A stretch of 64,000 nucleotides of DNA from Bradyrhizobium sp. 139 (GTDB lineage Bacteria; Pseudomonadota; Alphaproteobacteria; Rhizobiales; Xanthobacteraceae): NCBI RefSeq assembly GCF_023074175.1, contig NZ_JADPKS010000008.1, positions 186,001 through 250,000 of the forward strand, in the 5' to 3' direction. The translations under genes were made by a program, and so were the position numbers. The notes under the pieces are model-generated. The model saw nothing but the letters and a program-made list of their open reading frames with translations, did not search any database and was not told where the DNA came from. Positions 28,148 through 37,494 of the stretch are shown here, piece after piece (positions within the stretch are counted from its first letter, which is position 1; every line of letters starts with the position of its first letter).

Positions 28148-29443
28148 TCACTTCTGCTCCTCATCGGCGACATCGAGGCCGTGGTCGAGCGCGTCCAGAA
28201 GCTGCTCGGCCTCATGCTCGGAGATCACGAGCGGCGGTGCGAGGAACAGCGAGGTCTGCTCGCCGCTGGTCCCAATCACGGCGCCGGCCTCCAGCGCCCG
28301 TTCCGCCACCCGCGAGGCGATCGGCACCTCGGTGGTGTCGGCGTGCCAGGAGCGCCAATCCGGGCCGTGCAGCTCCACCGTCCAATGCAGCCCCTGCCCC
28401 GCCACGCGCCGCACGCTCGGATGTTTCTGCGCGATCGTGAGCAGGCGGCGGGTGAACAGCTTTTCAAGGCTCTTCACGTGCTCCAAAATCTTCGTTTCGC
28501 TGACGACCTTCAGGTAGGCGCTCACGGCGGCCATGCTTATCGGATGCCCCCTCAGCGTGCCGTAGTTCTGCCAGCTCGTGCCCTTGAGCCGCTCGACGAT
28601 CGCCTTCGAGACCACCACCGCGGCAACCGCCGCCGCGCCGCCGCCAAGCGACTTTCCGAGCGTCACGATGTCGGGGCGGCTTTGCGCGCCCTGGAACGCG
28701 AACCAGCGTCCCGCACGGCCCGCGCCGGTGACCACCTCGTCCGCGATCCAGTATGAGCCTGCCTGACGCGCGCAGCGCGCCACCTCGTCCTGATAGGCGC
28801 CGTCGTAATAGATGCCGCCCTGGGTGTAGTCGATGATCGTCGCCGCCGTGTCCGAAAGCAAAGGTGTCGCGTCGGCCAGATATTCACCGGGCGGGGTATT
28901 GCTGGCCGGAGCGCCATAGATCGCGCCGTCCGGAGCCGGCAGAATCCGCACCGGTGCCATCGGCGCCGGCCGCTGCGAGCCGCCGGCATGCACTGCAAGC
29001 CCGCCATGCCATTGTGGCTGCACCGTCATGCTGCGCGACAGTCCGGTGATGCCGTGATAGGCGCGCTCGCGCGTCGCCAGCGCAGAGCGCTGCGTCAACG
29101 CCTGGCAGAGCGACAGCGCCATGTCGTTGGCCTCGCTGCCACTGATGCAGAAGCGCACCGCGCCGACCCAATCCTCCTCACCTCCGAATGCGGTGGCCAT
29201 CAGATCGTCGGCGGCCTGCTCGCGGCCGATCCAGGTCCAGCCTTCGTTCACGACGGGTGTATCCGCGGCGCGGCGGATCGCCTCCACCATCACAGGATGG
29301 CGATGGCCGAGTCCGCCGCCGGTATTGCTGCCGTCGATGAGCTTGCGGCCGTCCGACAGGTGAAAGTAGACGCCCTCACCGCCGACCACGGCCATGGGCG
29401 CGCAGTCACCCGCATTGAGCCCGGTTCGCAACAATTTGCTCAT
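28148..29443 (-). CDS. class III PLP-dependent aminotransferase (glutamate-1-semialdehyde aminomutase-like)
   Basis: The 431-residue protein carries GSTGGG-like SNTGGGLGHRHP near residues 38-50, the PLP-phosphate motif ISGSEANDMALSL, the cofactor-pairing aspartate in WIADEVVTGAGR and the Schiff-base lysine in VTLGKSLGGGAA. It should move an amino group from or to an amino-acid-like substrate. The ATG at 29443 gives the usual start (MSKLLRTGLNAGD); the longer frame overlaps hyuB. It follows hyuB by 10 bp. It may handle the amino acid released from ring opening; the exact reaction is unknown. Confidence 0.87.
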   Translation of the reverse strand: MSKLLRTGLNAGDCAPMAVVGGEGVYFHLSDGRKLIDGSNTGGGLGHRHPVMVEAIRRAADTPVVNEGWTWIGREQAADDLMATAFGGEEDWVGAVRFCISGSEANDMALSLCQALTQRSALATRERAYHGITGLSRSMTVQPQWHGGLAVHAGGSQRPAPMAPVRILPAPDGAIYGAPASNTPPGEYLADATPLLSDTAATIIDYTQGGIYYDGAYQDEVARCARQAGSYWIADEVVTGAGRAGRWFAFQGAQSRPDIVTLGKSLGGGAAAVAAVVVSKAIVERLKGTSWQNYGTLRGHPISMAAVSAYLKVVSETKILEHVKSLEKLFTRRLLTIAQKHPSVRRVAGQGLHWTVELHGPDWRSWHADTTEVPIASRVAERALEAGAVIGTSGEQTSLFLAPPLVISEHEAEQLLDALDHGLDVADEEQK

Positions 29444-29453
29444 CGCAATCCCT

Positions 29454-31034
29454 TCATTCCGCGGCCGCGGCGCCGTAGCCACCGCCGCCGCAAGTCTCGA
29501 TGGTGACGAGATCGCCTCGCTGCAACACCAGGTTCGACTTGCCGTCGATCGCGACGTTTGCGCCCTGTCGGACCAAAGAAATGCGACATGGCTTGCCAGA
29601 TTCGCCACCTTGCATGCCGAACGGTGGAATCACCATGCGTTCGATGCAGGTGGTCAGATGCATCGATGGCGCGAGGATGCGATAGGTACGGACAACGCCG
29701 TCGCCACCGCGATGCGCTCCCGCGCCGCCGGACTGCCAGCGAATGGCCTGCTGCTCGAGGCGGATCGCGTAGTTCGCCTCGATCACCTCGACTGGCGTGT
29801 TGGAGGTGTTGGACAGATGCACCCGCGTCGCCGAGATGCCGGCCCGATCGTGCCGCGCGCCCTCGCCGCCACCGTGGACCTCGTAAAGCATCTTCCACGA
29901 GCCGTTTTGCCGCGGTTCGGCAAAGAACAGGACGCCCGCGGTGGTCGCGCCGCCGGCCGACAGGCGTTCGGGAATGGTGTCCTGCATCGCGCGAAGGATC
30001 GCATCGACGATGCGCATGGAGGTCTCGTGGTTGCCGGCGGCGACAGACGCAGCCCAACCCGGCTCCAGGATCGAGCCCGGACGCGTGATGATGGTCAAAG
30101 GCCGGAGCGCGCCTGCGTTCTGGTTCATGTCGCGCCCGCTCATGATGCGCGCGGCGTAGGCAACGGCGGAGCGTGCCATGAACGGCGTCGTGTTGCAGAA
30201 ATTGGAGACACGATCGCAGCTTCCGGACAGGTCGAAAGTCGCCTCGTCACCGGCGATGGTGATTTTCACATGGATTCGCGCCGGAGCATTGTTCACGCTG
30301 CCGTCGTCGAGATGATCCTCCCCTTCATAGACGCCGTCCGGCAATTCGCGCAGCGCCTCGCGCATCTCGATTTCAGAGAGATCGTGCAGGCGCGACTGCG
30401 TCGCCGTGAAGACCGCCTTGCCGTGCTCGCGGCAAAGCTCGACGATGCGCCGCTCGCCGGCTTTGGTCGCCGCGATCTGGGCGAGAAGATCGCCCTCGCA
30501 AGATTCGGGATCCCGAACGTTGGCCTTGAGCAGCTGCACGATCGGCGTATTGACGCCTGCCGCCGTCGCGATCAGCACCGGCGGGATACGCATCGCCTCC
30601 TGGAAGGTGTCGATCGCCTTTGCGAAATAGCTGCCGGGCCAGGTGCCGCCGATATCGGGCCAATGCGCCAGGCTGACCGCGAACGCCACGATCTCGCCAT
30701 CGACGAAGACGGGGCGCACGACCTTGACGTCGTTGAGATGATTGCCGCCGAGCGCGCCGAGATTGTAGATCAGCGCGTCGCCGTCGTTCAGGCTCTCGAC
30801 CGGCACCACCTTCAGCAGCTCGGGGATCGTATAGGCCATCGCACCGAGATGGATCGGGATGTCGCGGCCCTGCCCGACCAGGTCGCCGCGGCCGTCCGTG
30901 ATCGCCGACGACAGATCGCCGGCCTCGCGCAGCAGCGGCGAGCGCGCCGAGCGCGTCATCACCAGGCTCATCTCCTCGGCCGCGGCCGAGAGCCCGTGCC
31001 TGATGACCTCGACGACGAACGGATCGAGCTTCAT
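29454..31034 (-). CDS. hyuB: hydantoinase B / oxoprolinase family protein (HyuB)
   Basis: The 526-residue protein is a HyuB subunit: KLDPFVVEVIRHGLSAAAEE at the start, DRAGISATRVHLSNTSNTPV in the C-terminal half, and GNHETSMRIVDAILRAM are family segments. HyuA/HyuB pairs use ATP to open cyclic amides such as N-methylhydantoin or 5-oxoproline, or carboxylate ketones in the acetone/acetophenone carboxylase branch. The start overlaps the hyuA stop by 4 bp. The presence of both an ATP-dependent and a metal-dependent ring opener in one island is notable. Confidence 0.9.
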   Translation of the reverse strand: MKLDPFVVEVIRHGLSAAAEEMSLVMTRSARSPLLREAGDLSSAITDGRGDLVGQGRDIPIHLGAMAYTIPELLKVVPVESLNDGDALIYNLGALGGNHLNDVKVVRPVFVDGEIVAFAVSLAHWPDIGGTWPGSYFAKAIDTFQEAMRIPPVLIATAAGVNTPIVQLLKANVRDPESCEGDLLAQIAATKAGERRIVELCREHGKAVFTATQSRLHDLSEIEMREALRELPDGVYEGEDHLDDGSVNNAPARIHVKITIAGDEATFDLSGSCDRVSNFCNTTPFMARSAVAYAARIMSGRDMNQNAGALRPLTIITRPGSILEPGWAASVAAGNHETSMRIVDAILRAMQDTIPERLSAGGATTAGVLFFAEPRQNGSWKMLYEVHGGGEGARHDRAGISATRVHLSNTSNTPVEVIEANYAIRLEQQAIRWQSGGAGAHRGGDGVVRTYRILAPSMHLTTCIERMVIPPFGMQGGESGKPCRISLVRQGANVAIDGKSNLVLQRGDLVTIETCGGGGYGAAAAE

Positions 31035-33040
31035 GCCGCCCTCCGCGTCAGGAACAGATTGCCAGCGGCATCAGGCTTTGCCACCCAGCCCGGCGGCACC
31101 ACCACGGTCGACCAAGCGTCTTCGATGATGGCCGGACCGCTCACGATTTCGGTCAGCGCGGCGCGGTCGATGATCGCCGTCGCGATCTCATCGAAGCCAT
31201 CGAACGAGCAGATGCGCTTGCCGTTGGACACCGCCCTGGTCGCGGTCGCCGGCCGGCTCACCACTGTTGTTGAAGGCCGCCGCGCCTGCACCCGCACGGA
31301 TTCAATGACGCAACTCTCGCTCGTCGCATAGCCGAAGAGCTCGTGATGCCGCGTCAAAAAATCCTTCTCCAGCCTGATAACATCGAGCGGCAGCGTAAAC
31401 GGCACAGGAATGGCGTCGTTCTGCGCCGCGTAGCGCATCAGCGCCACAAGTTCGATCTGGATCTCCGTCTCTGCAACCCCGTTGGCGATGAGCGGCGAGG
31501 ACGCGTCGTCGATCAATATCCCAATGCGCTCCGATACGCGCACAAGGTCGATGCCATCGATGGCGGTGCGTAACGTCTGCTGCTGCAGGAAGCTGAAGTC
31601 AGCGGTGAGACAGCCCAGCGCCGAGAACGCACTCGATGCGCTGGGCACGACGACCTCTGCGATCCCGTAGAGATCGGCAAGGCCTGCGGCATGCATCGGC
31701 CCGCCGCCGCCGAAGGCGAGCAGTGTGCAGTCGCGTCCATCGATGCCGCGTTCGACGGTGACGCGGCGGAGCGCGCGGGCCATCGTCGCGTTCGCGACCT
31801 TGATGATGCCGAGCGCGGTTTCGGTCAGGCTCAGCCCCAATGCGCGCGCAATCGGATCAATGACGTCAGCGGCGGCCTTGAGGTCGATGCCGATACGGTC
31901 GCCGAGCTTTGTCTCGGGATTGAGATAGCCGAGCACGGCATTGGCATCCGTGATGGTCGGCTCAAGGCCGCCGCGGCCGTAGCAGGCCGGTCCCGGCTCG
32001 GAGCCGGCGCTCTCCGGCCCGACCGTCAGACCACCGGGGCCGTTGCGAACGATCGATCCGCCGCCTGCCCCGATGGAATGGACCGCAAGCATCGGTTGAC
32101 GCAGCGGCTTGTCGCCGAGCATGCGGCCGTCGGTCATCTCGGCCTGGCCGTCGACGATCAGGCAGACGTCCGTCGTGGTGCCGCCCATGTCGAAGGTGAG
32201 CATGCGCGATGTGCCGAGCTGACGCGCGACGCTGACCGATGCGGAGACGCCTGCCGCCGGCCCCGACATCGCCATCACCAGCGGCCGCCGCTTCACCGCG
32301 GAGATCGGGACCATGGCTCCGGCCGAATGAAACACCTGCAACCCGGCGCCGATCGGCAGCCGCTGCTCCAGTTCGCTGAGATATTCCACCGCGATCGGCA
32401 TGGCCGCCGCGTTGAACACGGTTGCCGACGTGCGTTCGTATTCGCGCGCCTCGGGATTGACCTCATACGACAGCGAGACGTGGGCGACGATGCCCTTGAG
32501 GCGCTCGCCGAGCATCTTTTCGTGGACGGGATTGGCATAGGCGTGAAGGAGCGCCACGGCGACGCTCTGCACGCCGGTCGCCTTCAGCCAGGCCACCAGA
32601 CGCTCGATCTCCGCCTCATCCAGCGCCTTCAACACCCGGCCCTCGTGATCGAGCCGCTCGGCAAGCCCAAAGCATCGTTCAGGCGGCACCAGTGGCGGCG
32701 ACTTCGGCGGGATGTCGAGACGGTAGAGATCGCGGCGGCGATAGCGCGCGATCTCTAGCACATCGGCAAATCCTTCGGTCGCCACCAGCGCCACCTTCGG
32801 CAGCCGGCCCTCGACGATGGCGTTGGTCACGCGCGTGGTGCCGTGGACGAAGCGCTTGACCTCGCTCCTGCGCAGGCCGACCGCCTCGATCGCCTCCAGC
32901 ATGGCCTGAACCGGAGCCTGCGGGCGCGACGGCACCTTCGCGATCCGCGTTTCTGCGGAGTCGCGCCGGATCGCGATGATGTCGGTGAAGGTGCCGCCGA
33001 TGTCGGTGCCGACTTCCCAGTGATTTTCGGAGGAGCTCAT
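31031..33040 (-). CDS. hyuA: hydantoinase A / oxoprolinase family protein (HyuA)
   Basis: The 669-residue protein has actin-like ATPase motifs: VGTDIGGTFTDIIAIRR at residues 10-26, MLTFDMGGTTTDVCLIVDG, and FGGGGPMHAAGLADLYGI. HyuA binds ATP and phosphorylates the substrate for HyuB. Length is typical of stand-alone HyuA (about 680). The ATG at 33040 has only a weak ribosome site. Upstream lie a 12-bp tandem repeat (33092-33151) and an inverted repeat (33288-33307). It is the first gene of hyuA-hyuB-aminotransferase. Confidence 0.9.
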   Translation of the reverse strand: MSSSENHWEVGTDIGGTFTDIIAIRRDSAETRIAKVPSRPQAPVQAMLEAIEAVGLRRSEVKRFVHGTTRVTNAIVEGRLPKVALVATEGFADVLEIARYRRRDLYRLDIPPKSPPLVPPERCFGLAERLDHEGRVLKALDEAEIERLVAWLKATGVQSVAVALLHAYANPVHEKMLGERLKGIVAHVSLSYEVNPEAREYERTSATVFNAAAMPIAVEYLSELEQRLPIGAGLQVFHSAGAMVPISAVKRRPLVMAMSGPAAGVSASVSVARQLGTSRMLTFDMGGTTTDVCLIVDGQAEMTDGRMLGDKPLRQPMLAVHSIGAGGGSIVRNGPGGLTVGPESAGSEPGPACYGRGGLEPTITDANAVLGYLNPETKLGDRIGIDLKAAADVIDPIARALGLSLTETALGIIKVANATMARALRRVTVERGIDGRDCTLLAFGGGGPMHAAGLADLYGIAEVVVPSASSAFSALGCLTADFSFLQQQTLRTAIDGIDLVRVSERIGILIDDASSPLIANGVAETEIQIELVALMRYAAQNDAIPVPFTLPLDVIRLEKDFLTRHHELFGYATSESCVIESVRVQARRPSTTVVSRPATATRAVSNGKRICSFDGFDEIATAIIDRAALTEIVSGPAIIEDAWSTVVVPPGWVAKPDAAGNLFLTRRAA

Positions 33041-33091
33041 GTGTGGGGGTCAGTTACGGATGACGTCCGAACCGGACGCCGGATCGTTCCC

Positions 33092-33151
33092 GTTCATTGC
33101 CAAGTTCGTTGCCAGGTCCAACGCTAAGTCCAATGCTAAGTCCAATGCCAA
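33092..33151. repeat. 12-bp tandem repeat, five imperfect copies, upstream of hyuA
   Basis: Five consecutive 12-bp units occur: GTTCATTGCCAA, GTTCGTTGCCAG, GTCCAACGCTAA, GTCCAATGCTAA and GTCCAATGCCAA. The last two differ at one base. The array ends 52 bases upstream of the hyuA start, where promoter or leader sequence would lie. On the minus strand it reads as a four-residue GLSI-like repeat in a short frame with no other sign of coding. Confidence 0.85.
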
Positions 33152-33656
33152 ACCGAGAGCGCTCATCATCATCCCCTGTCATGCCACCGACCGAGAGCGT
33201 GCGACAGAGCGATGAGCTCGGAATGGGGCCAGAGTTGTCGCAAACCAGTAGACCATCAGCCGAATGGCGCCGCACGCCGCGCCATCAGCTGCACGTTTTG
33301 GTGCAGCCCTGCCCGCGCAGAGTGCACGCGAATTTGGACTGTTCCCGTTGCGAGAAGTGCAGCGCACCACGGATTTTCCCACGCAAATCGTGATGGCCGC
33401 TCCACCGCAATCGGAGCACTCAAAATCATCTGTCTAATTTGCAGGCGGTTGAACGGCTGTGCGGGATATTCGACTGCTTACGAGCTATGCATAGCGGTCG
33501 GCTCAGCCTCGCTTTATTGTACGAACAGTACGAGACGATATTGCCAGATCGGAATGGTGCATTGCGGCGGCCGCCATCCCATGCCTGGAAAGCTGGCCAG
33601 ATCCGTAAGTCCCCGGTGCGTTTCGGCCATTCCAGCCCGGCGCAATCGCGCGGACA
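33152..33656. other. intergenic region between hyuA and the PepSY gene, no convincing gene
   Basis: With the repeat array this is a 616-bp gap, the longest in the window. It has lower GC from about 33,410 to 33,560 and several short overlapping frames without good ribosome sites or family resemblance. One clear inverted repeat lies at 33288-33307. It must hold the hyuA promoter and the end of the PepSY/TonB transcript. No transcription factor gene or RNA gene was recognised. Confidence 0.6.
33288..33307. promoter_or_regulatory. 7-bp inverted repeat with 6-base spacer, possible operator for hyuA operon
   Basis: GCTGCAC and GTGCAGC flank GTTTTG, a perfect dyad about 250 bp upstream of hyuA. 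It may be an operator or a small RNA hairpin; no T-run follows in either direction. Confidence 0.3.
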
Positions 33657-35072
33657 TCAGAGAGACCGGCGCAAGCGCCGCCAGCCGATAACGATTCCGG
33701 TGATGGAGAACACCAACCCGAGCACGCAGAGCCCGACGATCAGGATATCGCGCAGATGCGGATGCGCCATGAGGATCGGAAAATCCAACGTGTGCAGCGC
33801 GCTGTAGAGCCAGCGATAGGCCCGCCGTGAGGCATCCAGTCTTTGCAGCACGCTGCCGTCGGCGCCGTCGATGTCGAACCAGAGGTCGCCGCATCGGGAG
33901 CGGTAGACCGGCGCACCCTGCACGGCGGATTGCGCGGGATAATCGTCAGCGATCGCGAGAACGGACGGCGCGCCGCAGCCAGCACCGAAGCGCGTCACCA
34001 AACTCTCGACCTCTTGCGCGCTGAACACTCCTGCCTCTCGATCGTCCGGCCGAACCAGGACCTGTTTGTCGAAACCAATCCGCTCGCGGCGATAGACCGC
34101 GCCGCTAAGGGCAAACCATTCGACTTCGCGGGCTGACGACGATACCGGCTTCCGATCGAGCGAGGCGGCTGTCTTCCAGTCCGGCAAGGCGTTCATCACG
34201 CTAACCTCAGCGGGGCTCAACTGCCCGCGCGAGAACAGCCGGCCGTGGTCCATCGAGAGCCAGCCGCTGAAGACCCAGGTCAGAACGAAAGTTGTCGCGA
34301 TGAGACCAATGATATGATGCAGGGCGTGCCAGCCACGGTAAGGCGACGAGATTTGGTGCTCGCGAAGCCTCAGCTGCACAACACCGAGCACCGCGCCCAG
34401 CACTGCCGCGATCAAGGCCAACAGCGAAAGCGTCCAGACCACGCGGTCCCATAGCGCCCAGTTGCGCCTCAGGACCGTCGGATAAATCCAGTGCAAGACA
34501 CTGCCGGCGAGATTCCAGCCACGCTCGCTTCGCGTCGCATCCAGGACGATCTCGCCGGTGAGCGAGGAGACATAGACTTCCGTTCCGGCAGCATCGCCGA
34601 GGGCGACGCGAAACAACGGCCGATGGCGATCAAAGCCGTTCGGCACGCTCCACTGATCATAATCCGCATGCGCGAGGACCGCGGCACGATCGGCCTCGAG
34701 CCCACGCTGGCGGGCATGAGCTCGAGCCACGGCAAGTGCGACATCGGCAGACGTCACCGACGCATTGCTGCCATCGGAGGCGTGGACCGCGCGCAACCGC
34801 GACAGCCCCGAGACCACATAGACCGGTCCGTCGCCCCGCCCGACCAGGCGAACGCGCGTGGCGTCCGCGATCCCGCTCGCAGCGACCGCCTCCGCGACCG
34901 TAATCCTCTCCGCTCCGCGATCCACCGGCGCAAGTCCGGAAAAACGTTCCGCTTCGGTCAGCGACGGAAACGGAACGAAGTGCATCACGATCCCCGTCGC
35001 GAACCACATCGCGAACAGCAGGCAGAACGCGATCCCGAGCCAGCGATGCGTAAGGACGATCGCGCCCATCAT
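33657..35072 (-). CDS. PepSY-associated TM domain protein, companion of a TonB receptor
   Basis: The 471-residue membrane protein has an N-terminal helix (IVLTHRWLGIAFCLLFAMWF), periplasmic PepSY-like segments, a central pair of helices (VVWTLSLLALIAAVLGAVLG; IIGLIATTFVLTWVFSGWLS) and a last helix before the basic end GWRRLRRSL. Several membrane-proximal histidines (LTHRWLG, GWHALHHIIG) could bind haem or metal, as suggested for ferric-siderophore reductases of this fold. It follows the TonB receptor gene by 12 bp and so shares its cobalamin riboswitch. That context suggests a role in corrinoid or cobalt uptake or reduction, which is inference. Start could be the second Met, one codon later. 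Confidence 0.82.
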   Translation of the reverse strand: MMGAIVLTHRWLGIAFCLLFAMWFATGIVMHFVPFPSLTEAERFSGLAPVDRGAERITVAEAVAASGIADATRVRLVGRGDGPVYVVSGLSRLRAVHASDGSNASVTSADVALAVARAHARQRGLEADRAAVLAHADYDQWSVPNGFDRHRPLFRVALGDAAGTEVYVSSLTGEIVLDATRSERGWNLAGSVLHWIYPTVLRRNWALWDRVVWTLSLLALIAAVLGAVLGVVQLRLREHQISSPYRGWHALHHIIGLIATTFVLTWVFSGWLSMDHGRLFSRGQLSPAEVSVMNALPDWKTAASLDRKPVSSSAREVEWFALSGAVYRRERIGFDKQVLVRPDDREAGVFSAQEVESLVTRFGAGCGAPSVLAIADDYPAQSAVQGAPVYRSRCGDLWFDIDGADGSVLQRLDASRRAYRWLYSALHTLDFPILMAHPHLRDILIVGLCVLGLVFSITGIVIGWRRLRRSL

Positions 35073-35084
35073 GCGTTCAGCGTC

Positions 35085-37439
35085 CTACCATTTGAACGCG
35101 GCCGAGATCTCGTAGGTGCGCGGGGCACCCAGCAGGATCTGATCGGGATAGAACGGATCGCCCCAGATCGCGTAGCGCTTGTCGGTGATGTTGCGGACGC
35201 GGAAGGTCAGGCGGGCCTGGTCGACCGCATTGAACACCGTCCCGGGGATGTCGACGAAGGCATAGACGTCGGCCACCGTGTAGGCCTTCAGCGTCACGAC
35301 GTTGGCATCGGCGTTGTAGCGGTCGCCGACATGGCGGCCGGTGATGCCGACTTCCACCGGCCAGGGCGTGAAGAAGCGCCAGGACGCGCCGGCATTGGCC
35401 ACGATGCGCGGCACGTTCGGCGGCGTATTGCCTGAGAACGAGCCGCCGACAAAATTGTAGTCGGCATAGCGCGCATCGACATAGGCGATGTTGCCCCAGA
35501 GGCGCAGCGGCTCGATCGGACGCACCGATGCGGCGAGCTCGGCGCCCTTCGACTCCTGCCGCCCGGCGATGTTGAGCTGCATGCCGCCGGCGGCGGCATA
35601 GACGTTCTTGCGCAGGATGTTGTAGGCCGAGAACGACCACTCCGCCCTGTTGTCCCAGAACAGGTGCTTGACGCCGGTCTCATAGGTGCGCGCGGTCGTG
35701 AGATCGAGCGGCTGGGTCGGCGCGAGCAGGAAGATGTTGTTGGCGGAGATGTCGGCGCCGGTAGCGTACTGGCTGAAGAAGGTCAGGCCGGGAACGGCCT
35801 CCCAGGTGTAGCCGATGCGGCCCGTGGTCGGGGCCCAGGATTTCGAGAATGGAAAGCCCGCTTTCACAAGGCCCGCGGGGTCGGTCGAGTTGCGGTCGAG
35901 CCCGATATGCTCGACGCGAAGGCCGCCGACCAGCGCAAAGCTTCGGGTGAGCTTCAGCCGGTCCTCGAACGACAGCGCCTCATTGTCGATGCGCGCGGTC
36001 TGCTGTTGGATCGTGAGCGGGCCGTAATAGCCGCGCGGAGGATCCACCAGCGGAACGGAGTCGCCGGGGAAGTTTGCGGCACCCGGCCTGACGAAGTCGA
36101 GATAGCTCGACGAGAGCGTCGTGACCAGGCGGTTGTCGAAACCGGCGATGTTTGCGTCCCAGATCAGGTCGGTGATGTTGCCGACCAAGCGCTGGCTGTG
36201 CGCGACATAGAAGCGTTCACGATCGACCGTGTTCGTACCGGAATTGAATGCCTCGATCTCGTTGTTGAACCACGTGCGCTCCGCACCGTAGCCATAGGCC
36301 TGGCTCTTCAGCGTCAGATCGGGCGCCAGCTTCAGCTCGAAGCCGCCGCGCAGCCAGACTTCCTTGGCAACGTTGCGATTGTCGAGGACGTTGTAGTTGG
36401 TGTTGAAGGTGCGGTCGTCGATGGTGACCGCACCGAGATCTGTTTTGTTGTAGTTCGAGACGTAGCTGCCGGAAACGATGCCTGTCGCATGCGAGCCGCT
36501 GAACGCGATCGGGACCAGCGGCGCGCCCCAATAGGCTTTCGATCGGTCCTCCCGATACTCGATCGCGCCCCAGATCTTGAGACTGTCGGAGATGCGGTAG
36601 TTGAGCTGGCCGGAGACATCCAGCGTCTTGGTGTTGGTGTCGTCGGCAAAGCCGTTCAGCGAGGAGCGGCTGATGTCGAAGCGGTAGTCGAGGCCCTGGA
36701 CGTTGGTGCTGCCGCCCGAGCCGTAATGCGCGCTGAACGAGTTCAGCGAGTCCCAGAAGAAACCGGCTTCGTTCCGGATGGGCCCGATGTGCGGCTGCTT
36801 GGTGACGAGGTTGATCGCGCCGCCGGCGGCACCTTCGCCCGAGATCAGCGAGGCCGGACCTTTGAGGAATTCCACGGCCTCCAGATTGGCGGTGTCCACG
36901 ATCCGCGAGGTCATGTTCTGCGGACCGATCTTGATGCCGTTGTAGAGCGTGTTGATCTGGCTGTTGGTGAAGCCGCGCATGGAAAAGGCCGCCGGTTCGG
37001 CCGGATTGTCGCCGGAGGTGACGCCCACCGCGCCCTGCGCCACCTCGGAGACAGTGCGATAGCCCTGCTCACGCATGGTCTCGGCCGAGATCACCTCGAC
37101 GGTGGCGGGAGTCTCCCGCACGGTCAGGCCGAGCCGCGAGGCACTTTCGGCGACCGCATTGGTATTGAGCGGCGTCTGCGCCGCCACGGTCGGCACAACG
37201 GGCCTGGGCACAGCGGATGCGGTCGCTGGCCGGCGCGCTGCTGCACGGCGTGCGCGCTGCGCCTCGCGGCTGGCCGGCCCCGCCTGCTTGCGGGATTGGG
37301 CGGGCGACACCTCAACCGGCGGCAGGGATTCGCGGGCCTGCTGCGCCAGCGCGGCGGGCAGATCGGCGGCAACAAACGACGTGAGAGCGGCGGAGGCGAG
37401 CAAAAAGCGACGCCGTCGTGCAATACGGATGGAAGACAC
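35085..37439 (-). CDS. TonB-dependent receptor, siderophore-receptor type, under a cobalamin riboswitch
   Basis: The 784-residue outer-membrane protein starts at GTG (37437-37439). A Sec signal with a long basic n-region (RIARRRRFLLASAALTSFVA) is followed by a TonB-box-like LPPVEVSP, an unusual Ala/Arg-rich linker (about residues 50-75), the plug (TVEVISAETMREQGYRTVSE; FLKGPASLISGEGAAGGAIN) and a 22-strand barrel ending in ISAAFKW. The plug resembles FpvA/FhuE-like siderophore receptors more than BtuB. However, the leader is a clear cobalamin riboswitch, so the cargo is more likely a corrinoid, or a cobalt chelate, than an iron siderophore. It is co-transcribed with the PepSY protein. Confidence 0.88.
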   Translation of the reverse strand: MSSIRIARRRRFLLASAALTSFVAADLPAALAQQARESLPPVEVSPAQSRKQAGPASREAQRARRAAARRPATASAVPRPVVPTVAAQTPLNTNAVAESASRLGLTVRETPATVEVISAETMREQGYRTVSEVAQGAVGVTSGDNPAEPAAFSMRGFTNSQINTLYNGIKIGPQNMTSRIVDTANLEAVEFLKGPASLISGEGAAGGAINLVTKQPHIGPIRNEAGFFWDSLNSFSAHYGSGGSTNVQGLDYRFDISRSSLNGFADDTNTKTLDVSGQLNYRISDSLKIWGAIEYREDRSKAYWGAPLVPIAFSGSHATGIVSGSYVSNYNKTDLGAVTIDDRTFNTNYNVLDNRNVAKEVWLRGGFELKLAPDLTLKSQAYGYGAERTWFNNEIEAFNSGTNTVDRERFYVAHSQRLVGNITDLIWDANIAGFDNRLVTTLSSSYLDFVRPGAANFPGDSVPLVDPPRGYYGPLTIQQQTARIDNEALSFEDRLKLTRSFALVGGLRVEHIGLDRNSTDPAGLVKAGFPFSKSWAPTTGRIGYTWEAVPGLTFFSQYATGADISANNIFLLAPTQPLDLTTARTYETGVKHLFWDNRAEWSFSAYNILRKNVYAAAGGMQLNIAGRQESKGAELAASVRPIEPLRLWGNIAYVDARYADYNFVGGSFSGNTPPNVPRIVANAGASWRFFTPWPVEVGITGRHVGDRYNADANVVTLKAYTVADVYAFVDIPGTVFNAVDQARLTFRVRNITDKRYAIWGDPFYPDQILLGAPRTYEISAAFKW

Positions 37440-37494
37440 GGTTCGGGACCTCGGTATGACGTCAGTGGCACGTCACAGCGAACCAGGTCCCACC

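Noticed and set aside
29394..31331. A 645-codon plus-strand frame opposite hyuB
   Set aside because: HyuB is clear on the minus strand with a 4-bp overlap to HyuA; the plus-strand product is low-complexity Arg/Asp-rich.
33092..33151. Tandem units considered as a CRISPR array
   Set aside because: The units are directly adjacent without spacers, only 12 bp long, and no cas genes are present.
33054..33275. A 73-codon minus-strand frame that reads the 12-bp array as a Gly-Leu-Ser-Ile-like peptide repeat
   Set aside because: A 12-bp repeat is always in frame, so openness is expected; there is no supporting start signal and it ends just before hyuA.
33212..33691. A 159-codon plus-strand frame in the hyuA-PepSY gap
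   Set aside because: No ribosome site, no recognisable domain, basic low-complexity composition, and it runs into the 3' end of the PepSY gene on the other strand.
35085..37439. Calling the receptor a ferric-siderophore receptor
   Set aside because: The plug supports that family, but the cobalamin riboswitch in its leader makes iron-siderophore cargo doubtful, so the cargo is left open.
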